NCBI RefSeq assembly: GCF_027568515.1
Contig: NZ_JANKZF010000014.1
Location: 1 to 64,000, forward strand
Origin: Arthrobacter sp. HY1533
GTDB taxonomy: Bacteria > Actinomycetota > Actinomycetes > Actinomycetales > Micrococcaceae
Direction: 5' to 3'
DNA: 64,000 bases
Shown here: positions 50,985-58,660 of the stretch, in pieces
How the letters are laid out: each line of letters starts with the position of its first letter
Position numbering within the stretch: the first letter of the stretch is position 1
Translations under genes and position numbers: made by a program
Notes under the pieces: generated by a model
Databases searched by the model: none
The model's input: only the letters and a program-made list of their open reading frames with translations
Told to the model about the DNA's origin: nothing

Positions 50985-51094
50985 GCAGGTCATGAGTGTC
51001 AGCGACAAGCCCCGGCTCGCTGACCGGCAACCCTCCTTCCGCGGTGGGGTGCCCCGGGTGAAGACCTGGCACCGAGCCGTCCGGTTCCGGTGCA
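50985..51094 (+). ncRNA. SAM-IV riboswitch
   Basis: The leader of metY matches the actinobacterial SAM-IV aptamer. The closing stem CAGGTC/GACCTG joins 50986-50991 to 51063-51068. The core contains TCATGAGTG, CAAGCCCCGGCT, GCTGACCGGCAACCCTCC and GTGGGGTGCCCCGGGTGA. The extra 3' hairpin GCACCG/CGGTGC (51069-51074, 51088-51093) distinguishes SAM-IV from SAM-I. It senses S-adenosylmethionine and controls methionine synthesis genes. Confidence 0.88.
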
Positions 51095-51119
51095 AGCGCG
51101 GGCCATCGAGTCTTTAAGG

Positions 51120-51151
51120 CCCTTCACGCATGCTGCGTTGGAGGGTTTTTT
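51120..51151 (+). terminator. Riboswitch-controlled intrinsic terminator before metY
   Basis: An imperfect hairpin (CCCTTCACGCA against TGCGTTGGAGGG) with a TGC loop is followed by T6 (51146-51151), 26 nt after the aptamer and 32 nt before metY. It implies transcription attenuation when SAM is bound. Confidence 0.75.
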
Positions 51152-51183
51152 GGCGCAGGCCTCTAGTGTGAAGGAATTCAGCC

Positions 51184-52500
51184 ATGAGCAACGGTTGGTC
51201 ATTTGAAACCCGTCAGATCCACGTAGGCCAGGAGCCGGACGTCACCACTGGTGCACGCGCCCTGCCGATCTACCAGACAACATCCTTTGTTTTCCCCTCC
51301 GCCGAGAGCGCCGCAGCGCGGTTTGCCCTGGCCGAGCTGGAACCGATCTACACCCGCATCGGCAACCCCACCCAGGATGCAGTGGAGCAGCGCATTGCCA
51401 GTCTGGAAGGCGGCGTGGCAGCACTGCTGCTCGCCTCCGGCCAAGCAGCAACAACGTTCGCCATCTTGAACCTGGCCGAGGCCGGGGACCACATTGTTTC
51501 AAGCCCCAGCATCTACGGCGGCACGTACAACCTGTTCGCGCACAGCCTGAAGAAGCTCGGCATTGAGGTCACGTTCGTCTCCGACGCCGACAACCTGGAC
51601 GAATGGCGTGCGGCCGTCCGCCCCAACACCAAGGCCTTCTTCGGCGAGGTTGTCTCCAACCCGCGCCAGGACGTGCTGGACATTGAAAACATCAGCGCCA
51701 TCGCCCACGAGGCCGGCGTGCCGCTGCTGGTGGACAACACGCTGGCCACCCCGTACCTGATCCGTCCGCTGGAATGGGGTGCCGACATTGTCATCCACTC
51801 CGCGACCAAGTACCTTGGCGGCCACGGCAGCGCCATCGCCGGTGTGATTGTCGACGGCGGCAAGTTCGACTTCGCCGCGAACCCGGAGAAGTTCCCCGGC
51901 TTCAACACCCCGGATGTCACCTACAACGGCCTGGTGTACGCCCGCGATTTGGGCGTGGGCAGCGCACTCGGCGCCAACTTGGCCTACATCCTCAAGGCAC
52001 GTGTGCAGTTGCTGCGTGACCTCGGCTCTGCCGTGGCACCGTTCAACGCCTTCCTCATTGCCCAGGGCATCGAGACGCTCAGCCTGCGCGTTGAGCGCCA
52101 CGTGAGCAACGCCGTCGCCGTGGCCGAATGGCTCGAGACGAACGAGAACGTGGAGGCCGTGGCCTACGCGGGCATCCCGTCCAGCCCCTGGTTTGAGCGT
52201 GGCCGCAAGTACGGCCCCAAGGGCACCGGCGCCGTCATCGCCTTTGACATCAAGGGCGGCGCCGAGGCCGGCAAGCGCTTTGTGGACGGCCTGGAACTGC
52301 ACTCCCACGTGGCCAACATTGGCGACGTGCGCTCCCTGGTCATCCACCCGGCGTCGACCACCCACGCACAGCTCTCACCCGAGCAGCAGCTGGCCGCCGG
52401 CGTGCGCCCCGGCCTGGTCCGCCTCTCCGTGGGCATCGAGAACATCGCGGACATCATCGCCGACCTCGAAGCCGGATTCCGCGCAGCAAAATCGGCGTGA
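51184..52500 (+). CDS. metY: O-acetylhomoserine aminocarboxypropyltransferase (sulfhydrylase)
   Basis: A 438-residue Cys/Met-metabolism PLP enzyme of the MetY type: RQIHVGQEPDVTTGARALPIYQTTSF, EPIYTRIGNPT and PLP lysine K209 in HSATKYLGGHG. The long MetY-specific insert has NPEKFPGFNTPDVTYNGL, and SLVIHPASTTHAQL comes near the end. It makes homocysteine from O-acetylhomoserine and sulfide. Controlled by the SAM-IV leader; 6 bp before metX, which supplies its substrate. Confidence 0.95.
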   Translation: MSNGWSFETRQIHVGQEPDVTTGARALPIYQTTSFVFPSAESAAARFALAELEPIYTRIGNPTQDAVEQRIASLEGGVAALLLASGQAATTFAILNLAEAGDHIVSSPSIYGGTYNLFAHSLKKLGIEVTFVSDADNLDEWRAAVRPNTKAFFGEVVSNPRQDVLDIENISAIAHEAGVPLLVDNTLATPYLIRPLEWGADIVIHSATKYLGGHGSAIAGVIVDGGKFDFAANPEKFPGFNTPDVTYNGLVYARDLGVGSALGANLAYILKARVQLLRDLGSAVAPFNAFLIAQGIETLSLRVERHVSNAVAVAEWLETNENVEAVAYAGIPSSPWFERGRKYGPKGTGAVIAFDIKGGAEAGKRFVDGLELHSHVANIGDVRSLVIHPASTTHAQLSPEQQLAAGVRPGLVRLSVGIENIADIIADLEAGFRAAKSA

Positions 52501-52506
52501 TTTTCC

Positions 52507-53703
52507 ATGAGCCAAGTGATTCGGCCGGAAGCGGGGACCAGCGTGTTTTCGTCAGGCATTGACAGCGGGACGGCCCCGGCTGCCCCCTGGTCGGCGGCAG
52601 TCGGCCAGGGCGGCGGCCTGCTGCGCTCGATTCAGATCGGCGCGCTGCCCCTGGAGGCAGGGGGAGAGCTGCCGCAGGTCACCATGGCCTTTGAATGCTG
52701 GGGCACGCTGAATGCGGCCGGCGACAATGCCGTCCTCATTCAGCACGCCCTGACCGGCAGCACCCACGTCAGCCGTGGCGACTCGGAAGAGGACGGCTGG
52801 TGGGAGGGGCTGGTTGGCCCCGGCGAGACCATCGACACCGACAAGTACTTTGTGGTGTGTGCCAACATGCTCGGCGGCTGCTACGGCAGCACCGGGCCCT
52901 CCAGCATTGCCGCCGACGGGCAGCCGTACGGTTCGCGCTTCCCGTTTGTCACCATCCGCGACTCGGTCCTGGCGGAGGGACGGCTGGCCGACGCCCTGGG
53001 CATCACCTCCTGGCACGCCGTCATTGGCGGTTCCATGGGCGGTGCCCGGGCGCTCGAGTGGGCCGTGAGTTTCCCTGAACGGGTGCGGCGCTGCGCCGTG
53101 GTGGCATCCTGCGCGGCCAGCACGGCCGAGCAGATTGCCCTGGCACAGGCGCAGGTGCTCGCCATCCGGCAGGACCCCAACTTTGCCGGCGGCGACTACT
53201 ACGACGGCGCAGCCCCCACCGCCGGCTTGGGGCTGGCCCGGCGGATTGCGCACATCAGCTACCGCTCGGAGGCTGAGATGGGTGCCCGTTTTGGCCGCAA
53301 TGCCCAGGACGACGGCGGCACCATCAGCCATGCGCGCAACCGCGGTGACGCGGGGGGCCTGTACCAGGTGGAAAGCTACCTGGACCACCAGGCCCGCAAG
53401 CTCGTGGGCCGCTTCGACGCCAACAGCTACATAGCCATCACAGAGGCCCTCATGAGCCACGATGTCTCACGTGGACGCGGCAGCATGGAGGAATCGTTGC
53501 AGGCTGTGGCCGGCGTGGAATTCCTTGTCGCGGCCGTCAACAGCGACCGGCTGTACTTCCCGGCGCAGTCCGAGGCGTTGGCCCGGGCCCTGCCCGGGGA
53601 CGTTTCGGTGGGACGGATTGATTCACCGATCGGCCACGACGGCTTCCTTACGGAGGTGGCCGCCGTGGGCGAGCTGCTGCGGGAGTCGTTCTTCACCGAC
53701 TAG
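52507..53703 (+). CDS. metX: Homoserine O-acetyltransferase
   Basis: A 398-residue alpha/beta hydrolase-fold acyltransferase. The nucleophile is S176 in GGSMGGARALEWA, with the oxyanion/family segment VLIQHALTGSTHV. The remaining triad is the Asp in AVNSDRLYFPAQ and the His in IGHDGFLTE. It acetylates homoserine from acetyl-CoA (a succinyl preference cannot be fully excluded). Second gene of metYX; its stop codon overlaps the first base of a tandem repeat array. Confidence 0.93.
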   Translation: MSQVIRPEAGTSVFSSGIDSGTAPAAPWSAAVGQGGGLLRSIQIGALPLEAGGELPQVTMAFECWGTLNAAGDNAVLIQHALTGSTHVSRGDSEEDGWWEGLVGPGETIDTDKYFVVCANMLGGCYGSTGPSSIAADGQPYGSRFPFVTIRDSVLAEGRLADALGITSWHAVIGGSMGGARALEWAVSFPERVRRCAVVASCAASTAEQIALAQAQVLAIRQDPNFAGGDYYDGAAPTAGLGLARRIAHISYRSEAEMGARFGRNAQDDGGTISHARNRGDAGGLYQVESYLDHQARKLVGRFDANSYIAITEALMSHDVSRGRGSMEESLQAVAGVEFLVAAVNSDRLYFPAQSEALARALPGDVSVGRIDSPIGHDGFLTEVAAVGELLRESFFTD

Positions 53704-53847
53704 CGGTGGTCGAGCCTGTCGAGACCAGGCGGTGGATTTCGACAGGCTCAATCACCGAACAGCGGTGGTCGAGCCTGTTGAGACCCGGAAGCGGATTTCG
53801 ACAGGCTCAATCACCGAACAGCGGTGGTCGAGCCTGTTGAGACCCGG
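53702..53847. repeat. Tandem array of the GATTGAGC-family repeat, 59-bp period
   Basis: Two full 59-bp units begin at 53702 and 53761 and a truncated third at 53820. Each full unit is itself palindromic: GGTGGTCGAGCCTGT on one side and ACAGGCTCAATCACC on the other. Units 1 and 2 differ by a few bases (GTCGAGACC versus GTTGAGACCC). The array exactly fills the space between the stops of metX and the convergent gene at 53851. Confidence 0.85.
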
Positions 53848-53850
53848 CGC

Positions 53851-54312
53851 CTAGAAGGTCTTGAAGATGGCCTCGCGGTGGGCTGCGTACTGCTCTGCCG
53901 TGACCTGGCCTGCGCGGCGGGCGGCGTCGAGCGCATCCAACTGGCGCTTGAGTTCGGCCTCCATGCGCATGCGCTCATTGGCGAAGCCAGTTGCCTGGTA
54001 GCCGAAGGGGTTGTCGTAGCTTTTCATGGGCACGCCGTTCAGCAGCGTGCCTGAGTATTGGGCGCCGGGGGAGGGCTTGGCCGTGGACCTTTGCTGCTGT
54101 GCCGCGCCGTTGCGGCCGGCCTGGTTCGCCTGGGGGCGCTGGAGCTGCGGCGCGTGTGCGTTGGGGTTGGCCTGTTGCGCACGCTTCTTGCGGTTGGCGG
54201 CCCGGAAGAAGGCACTGAGCAGGGCCAGGGCAATGAACGCGAAGAAAATGAACGGCTGCACGGAAAACGACGTGGAGCTGTCCGCCGCCATGGGAACCAG
54301 CAGTACGGTCAC
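53851..54312 (-). CDS. Small membrane protein with C-terminal SHOCT-like segment
   Basis: A 153-residue protein with one N-terminal hydrophobic helix (PFIFFAFIALALLSAFF), a basic stop-transfer (RAANRKKR) and a Gln/Ala/Pro-rich linker. The end (MRMEAELKRQLDALDAARRA, then GQVTAEQYAAHREAI) resembles the short C-terminal SHOCT domain. GTG 54312 follows GAGGTG. The function is unknown; SHOCT tails are often found on small envelope proteins. Confidence 0.65.
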   Translation of the reverse strand: MTVLLVPMAADSSTSFSVQPFIFFAFIALALLSAFFRAANRKKRAQQANPNAHAPQLQRPQANQAGRNGAAQQQRSTAKPSPGAQYSGTLLNGVPMKSYDNPFGYQATGFANERMRMEAELKRQLDALDAARRAGQVTAEQYAAHREAIFKTF

Positions 54313-54363
54313 AATGCACCTCTTCTATGGGTGGCGTGCAATGATGCCGCGCCTGACCCCATC

Positions 54364-55044
54364 CTAGACCGCTTGCACGCTCGCGGCGCCGAGGCCGACG
54401 GCGGGCAGCAGCACGCCGTCGATCAGCGAAAGCAGGAAGTCCCTGTCCACGGGTTTTTTCAGCACCAGCACGCGGAATGCGGCCATCGACGGCGTCACCA
54501 GGGCCAGCGTCTCCACATCGCAGTCGGCAGGGATTTCCCCGCGCTCCATGGCCCGTCGCAGGAAGATGCGGTTCACAGCAACCCGCGGATCCACGATCGC
54601 GGCGGTGGCCATGTCCACCAGCTCGGGGGAGCTGTTCAGCATGGACATGAGGCCGGCCATGATCTGCAGCTTGCGTTCGCCGTCCTCGATGGAATGCGGC
54701 TTGACCATGGCCACCAGATCCCCGCGCAGCGACCCCGTGTCGGGCAGGCGGGCGGGGTCCGTATCGACCTTTTTCAGGCAGGCGACGGCGTCCAGCACCA
54801 GTTCCGCCTTGGACGGCCAGCGCCGGTACAACGTGGCCTTGCCGGCCTTGGCCCGTGCCGCCACCATGTCGATGGTCATGCCGTCGTAGCCGGTCTCGGC
54901 CAGGACGGCCAGGGCCGCCTCGAGGATTTCGGGGTCGCGCGTGTGGTCGCGCTTGCGCCCGAGCTTGGCAGGCGCCTTGCGGGCGCGGCCAAGCTCGTCG
55001 GCGGGTCCGGGTGCGGGCTCGTCGTTGGTGCGCGGTTGCGTCAT
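54364..55044 (-). CDS. TetR-family transcriptional repressor
   Basis: A 226-residue TetR protein. After a charged N-terminal tail comes the HTH (PEILEAALAVLAETGYDGMT, then VAARAKAGKATLYRRWPSKAELV), followed by a helical ligand domain. ATG 55044 follows AAGGAG with 9-nt spacing, better than ATG 55092. Divergent from an MFS exporter 103 bp away, the standard arrangement for drug-inducible efflux; the inducer is unknown. Confidence 0.87.
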   Translation of the reverse strand: MTQPRTNDEPAPGPADELGRARKAPAKLGRKRDHTRDPEILEAALAVLAETGYDGMTIDMVAARAKAGKATLYRRWPSKAELVLDAVACLKKVDTDPARLPDTGSLRGDLVAMVKPHSIEDGERKLQIMAGLMSMLNSSPELVDMATAAIVDPRVAVNRIFLRRAMERGEIPADCDVETLALVTPSMAAFRVLVLKKPVDRDFLLSLIDGVLLPAVGLGAASVQAV

Positions 55045-55134
55045 CGCGGCAGGCTCCTTGGTGCTCTTGTTTTGAAGATGTGAACTTCCCATTAATTCTG
55101 AAACTCATCATATCCGAAACTGGTCAGTGTCGTA

Positions 55135-55140
55135 TATAGT
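55135..55140 (+). promoter_or_regulatory. -10 element of the MFS gene (leaderless)
   Basis: TATAGT ends 7 nt before ATG 55148, so the transcript should start at or next to the start codon. The -35 region is poor, and the TetR operator probably overlaps it. Confidence 0.5.
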
Positions 55141-55147
55141 GGCGGCT

Positions 55148-56704
55148 ATGTCCAACATTTCAACCCTTGCCCCGGTTCCGGGCAACGTGCCAGCCGTGTC
55201 CTCACGCCGCTGGTGGACCCTGACCACCGTGGCCCTGGCACAGCTGATGGTGGTGCTTGATTCCACGGTGGTCAACATTGCGCTGCCGTCCGCGCAGCAC
55301 GACCTCGGCTTCAGCAACGGCGACCGACAGTGGATCATCACGGCCTACTCCCTGGCCTTCGGCAGCCTGCTGCTGCTGGGTGGGCGGCTCTCGGATTTGA
55401 TGGGCCGCAAACGCACCTTCATCATCGGCCTGATCGGATTCGCCGGTGCGTCGGCCCTCGGCGGCGCGGCCGGCAGCTTCGGCATGCTCGTGTTTGCCCG
55501 CGCACTGCAAGGCGCGTTCGGCGCCCTGCTTGCCCCGACGGCCCTGGCCGTGTTGACCACCACGTTCACCGTTCCCAAGGAACGCGCCCGCGCCTTTGGT
55601 GTCTTTGGTGCCATCGCCGGTGCCGGCGGTGCAGTGGGCCTGCTGCTGGGCGGCTACCTGACGCAAGACTTCAACTGGCGCTGGAACCTCTACATCAACG
55701 TTTTCATCGCCATCTTTGCCGTGTTTGGCGCCATCGCCTTTGTGAGCCACACGCACATTGAGGGCCCGCGCCCCAAGCTGGACATCCCCGGCACCGTCCT
55801 GGTCTCCGGCGCCCTCTTCGGCCTGGTGTACGGCTTCTCCAACGCCGAAACCGACGGCTGGGACTCGCCGAACACCTGGGGCATGCTGGCCGGTGCCGCG
55901 GTCCTGATGACGGCGTTCATATTGTGGCAGCGCCGGGCCGCCCATCCCATCCTGCCGCTGCACATCATCCTGGACCGCAACCGCGGTGCCGCCTACGCTT
56001 CGGTGCTGATTGCCGGCGCGGGAATGTTTGGGATCTTCCTGTTCGTCACGTACTACGTCCAGACATCCCTGCACTATTCGCCGATCCAAACGGGTGTGGG
56101 CTTCCTGCCCATGATCGGCATGCTGGTCCTGGCCGCCCAGCTGTCCACGAACATCTTCCTGCCGCGGTTCGGGCCCAAGGTCATGGTCCCCATCGGCATG
56201 GTGCTGGCCGCCGGAGGCATGGTCTACCTGACGCACCTGGGGCTGGACAGCACTTACGCCCGGGACCTCCTGCCGCCCCTGATGATCATTGGCTTTGGCA
56301 TTGGCTCCATCATGCCGGCGTCCATCCAGACCGCGACCTACGGGGTTGACCGCCAGTTTGCCGGAGTGGCCTCCGCCATGGTCAACACGAGCCAGCAGAT
56401 TGGCGGCTCCATCGGCACGGCACTGCTGAACACCCTGGCCGCCACGGCTGCCACCAGCTACCTGTCCGGACACCTGCCGCCCACCGCTGAAACTGCGGCC
56501 CAGGCGGCCGTGCACAGTTATGCAGTTGCGTACTGGTGGGGTGCGGGCTTCTTCGCCTTTGGCGCCGTCATGTCCGCACTTGTCTTCCGGCGCCGCGGGC
56601 ACGGCCAGACGCTGGGAACCGAGCACCCCGACGCCGGGGATGCAGAAACGCCGGCCGCCGAGGAACACGCGGCCCGCCACCGGGCCGAAGGGCAGCCGGC
56701 CTAG
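55148..56704 (+). CDS. MFS multidrug-type exporter (DHA2, 14 TM)
   Basis: A 518-residue major facilitator of the EmrB/QacA group. The first helix ends with the family motif LDSTVVNIALPSAQ, followed by QWIITAYSLAFGSLLLLGGRLSDLMGRKR (motif A with GRLSDLMGRKR) and GGAVGLLLGGYLT (motif C-like). About fourteen hydrophobic segments precede an acidic hydrophilic tail. It probably exports hydrophobic drugs by proton antiport under the divergent TetR. Its stop overlaps the stop of the convergent GDSL gene by 3 bp. Confidence 0.9.
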   Translation: MSNISTLAPVPGNVPAVSSRRWWTLTTVALAQLMVVLDSTVVNIALPSAQHDLGFSNGDRQWIITAYSLAFGSLLLLGGRLSDLMGRKRTFIIGLIGFAGASALGGAAGSFGMLVFARALQGAFGALLAPTALAVLTTTFTVPKERARAFGVFGAIAGAGGAVGLLLGGYLTQDFNWRWNLYINVFIAIFAVFGAIAFVSHTHIEGPRPKLDIPGTVLVSGALFGLVYGFSNAETDGWDSPNTWGMLAGAAVLMTAFILWQRRAAHPILPLHIILDRNRGAAYASVLIAGAGMFGIFLFVTYYVQTSLHYSPIQTGVGFLPMIGMLVLAAQLSTNIFLPRFGPKVMVPIGMVLAAGGMVYLTHLGLDSTYARDLLPPLMIIGFGIGSIMPASIQTATYGVDRQFAGVASAMVNTSQQIGGSIGTALLNTLAATAATSYLSGHLPPTAETAAQAAVHSYAVAYWWGAGFFAFGAVMSALVFRRRGHGQTLGTEHPDAGDAETPAAEEHAARHRAEGQPA

Positions 56705-57516
56705 CTGCCCGCCCCCGGCATTGTTGTTCCCGGACCGGCCACGGGTCCGGGCGTGGGGCGCTTGGCCGTGATGCCGTCGCCGGAGGACTGGTGGCGCAGC
56801 CGGCGCAGCACCCAGGGGAACAGGAATTCCCTGGCCCAGACCAGGTCTTCGGCCCGGGCGGCCTGCCACTTTTGCGGCGGCAGCGGGGTCGGTTCCAGCG
56901 GCACCAGGGAATGGTGGACGTTCAGTGCCTGCAGGGCCATGATGGCGATGGTGTGGTGGCCCAGGGGTGAGAAGTGCAGCCGGTCGCCGTCCCACATCTG
57001 CGGGTCCGAAAGCTGGCGCAGGGACCACATGTCCCCCACAATGGCGTCGTGCCGGGCGGCGATGGTGCGCAGGTTCTCGTTGTAGATGGCCACGCGGCCG
57101 CGGATCAGGCCCAGCACAGGGGTGTCGCGGATGTCGGGGCCGTTGAGGATCAGCACATTGGCCCCGGCCGCCGTCATGCGTCCAACGGCCGCGTCGAGCT
57201 GCTCGGCCAGGGCGTCGGGGTCCGAGCCGGGCCGGATCAGGTCGTTGCCGCCGGCGGAGATGCTGATGAGGTCCGGCTTGAGCGCAAGCGCCGGCTCCAG
57301 CTGTTCGCCCAGGATCTGGCCCAGCAGGCGTCCGCGGATGGCCAGGTTGGCGTACTTGAAGTCCTCGGATCCGTGGCTGAGTTCCTCCGCGACCCGGTCA
57401 GCCCAGCCGCGGAATCCGCCCGGGCTTGAAGGTTCGGCGTCGCCGATGCCCTCGGTAAATGAGTCGCCCATGGCGACGTATCGGTTCCAGGGATGTTGCG
57501 TCAAAGAATCACTCAC
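56701..57516 (-). CDS. SGNH/GDSL hydrolase
   Basis: A 271-residue esterase-type SGNH hydrolase with all four blocks: nucleophile S19 in YVAMGDSFTEG, the block II Gly in ANLAIRGRL, Asn in SAGGNDLI, and the Asp-His pair in DGDRLHFSPLGHHTIA. No signal peptide. It is likely a cytosolic lipase/acylesterase with unknown substrate. GTG 57516 gives the family-typical distance to GDS; upstream frame residues overlap the divergent esterase promoter. Confidence 0.88.
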   Translation of the reverse strand: MSDSLTQHPWNRYVAMGDSFTEGIGDAEPSSPGGFRGWADRVAEELSHGSEDFKYANLAIRGRLLGQILGEQLEPALALKPDLISISAGGNDLIRPGSDPDALAEQLDAAVGRMTAAGANVLILNGPDIRDTPVLGLIRGRVAIYNENLRTIAARHDAIVGDMWSLRQLSDPQMWDGDRLHFSPLGHHTIAIMALQALNVHHSLVPLEPTPLPPQKWQAARAEDLVWAREFLFPWVLRRLRHQSSGDGITAKRPTPGPVAGPGTTMPGAGS

Positions 57517-57608
57517 ACTTACATACTGCCCGGTAACAACGTGTTTTCGCCAGTGCCCGGAGGGGTCCTGCTTTTGGGGCGGCGCGGCGTGCATGGAAAG
57601 ATGTGGGC

Positions 57609-58250
57609 ATGAGTGAAACCCCCACAGTCCTTTGGTCACGCCCCGAAAACGAACGCCCCGGAACACCGCTGCTGGTGATTCTGCACGGCTACGGCGCGGA
57701 CGAGGAAGACTTGTTTTCGCTGGCTTCCCAGCTCCCCGCCGAGTTCACTGTGGCCTCGGTCCGGGCGCCGATGCAGGCCGGCCCGGGCTACTCCTGGTTC
57801 CCGCTGGCCAGCGATCTCAGCTACTCGGCGGAAGTAGTCGCGGAGTCGGCCGCCGCCCTCGAAACGTGGATTGACTCGGTCCGCGGGGCGCACACCTCGG
57901 TGGTCCTGCTGGGCTTCTCCCAGGGCATGTGCATGGCCACCTCGCTGCTGCGTCACCGCCCCTCCGACTACGCCGCCGTGGTGGGCCTGTCCGGATTCGT
58001 GGTCGATGCCCAGGACCACCCGTACTTTGACGACGCCGCCGTTGCCGCCGCCAAGCCGGAGGTTTTCTGGGGCCGCGACCAGGCCGACCCCGTGGTCCCG
58101 CAGTTCGCGGTCGAGGCCACCAACGCGTGGATGCACGGCCACGTCAAGCTCACCAAGGTCCTCTACGCGGGGATCCTCCACGGCATCAATGCCCAGGAAA
58201 TTGCACATGTGGGCGAGTTCCTGCAGTACAAGGTCCTGAACGCCAAGTAG
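57609..58250 (+). CDS. Phospholipase/carboxylesterase-type alpha/beta hydrolase
   Basis: A 213-residue protein of the acyl-protein thioesterase/carboxylesterase (PF02230) type: LVILHGYGADEEDL forms the oxyanion region, S104 in LGFSQGM is the nucleophile, the Asp lies in GRDQADPVVP and the His in AGILHGIN. The size matches the family (about 210-220). The physiological ester is unknown. ATG 57609 is preceded by the same 16 bases (TGTGGGC around the ATGAGTGAA) found at the hutI start; GTG 57603 is possible. Confidence 0.88.
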   Translation: MSETPTVLWSRPENERPGTPLLVILHGYGADEEDLFSLASQLPAEFTVASVRAPMQAGPGYSWFPLASDLSYSAEVVAESAAALETWIDSVRGAHTSVVLLGFSQGMCMATSLLRHRPSDYAAVVGLSGFVVDAQDHPYFDDAAVAAAKPEVFWGRDQADPVVPQFAVEATNAWMHGHVKLTKVLYAGILHGINAQEIAHVGEFLQYKVLNAK

Positions 58251-58270
58251 TGGCATCGACTTAAAGCACG

Positions 58271-58299
58271 ACGGCGGGCACCCCTTGGGTGCCCGCCGT
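58271..58299. terminator. Bidirectional hairpin terminator
   Basis: Perfect 13-bp arms ACGGCGGGCACCC / GGGTGCCCGCCGT with a 3-nt loop. It sits between the convergent esterase and S4 genes; T-tracts are weak (TCGTTG to the right, CTTTAAG on the other strand). Confidence 0.8.
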
Positions 58300-58317
58300 T
58301 CGTTGCGTCGGGGTGGG

Positions 58318-58548
58318 CTATGCGCCCGTGGTGATGCGGACGGTTTCGCCGTTGACCGTCACGGTGTCGCCATGGTGGAGCTGGCGGCCGCGGCGTTCGT
58401 CGATCTCGCCGTTGACCTTGACCAGGCCGGCCTTGATGATGTCGGTGGCCTCAACGCCGTCCTCGACCAGGCTGGCAAGCTTGAGCAGCTGGCCCAGTCG
58501 GATCATGTCGTCGCGGATGGGGATGTCAATGATCTCGTGTGAACTCAT
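58318..58548 (-). CDS. S4-domain RNA-binding protein
   Basis: A 76-residue protein that is almost entirely an S4 fold: IRLGQLLKLASLVEDGVEAT, IIKAGLVKVNGEIDERRGRQL and HGDTVTVNGETVRI. It resembles the free-standing S4 proteins of the YbcJ/YaaA type, presumed to bind structured RNA. ATG 58548 lies 6 nt after CACAAT (minus strand 58555-58560), consistent with a leaderless transcript. Confidence 0.88.
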   Translation of the reverse strand: MSSHEIIDIPIRDDMIRLGQLLKLASLVEDGVEATDIIKAGLVKVNGEIDERRGRQLHHGDTVTVNGETVRITTGA

Positions 58549-58660
58549 GGATCAATTGTGCCGCATGGGCCGCCCTTTCATTTCGCCAATCCCATTCCGG
58601 TGCCCAGTCCCGGCTGCTGTAGCGTAGGGGGACTCATTGGAAGTCCGCGAGGAGGTTCAC

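Noticed and set aside
53702-53847. Regularly spaced repeats as a possible CRISPR array.
   Set aside because: The 59-bp units repeat along their whole length without unique spacers, and there are no cas genes.
55202-57028. A 608-codon open frame antisense to the MFS exporter.
   Set aside because: Composition is Gly/Gln/Arg-rich without domains. The MFS gene on the other strand has all its motifs.
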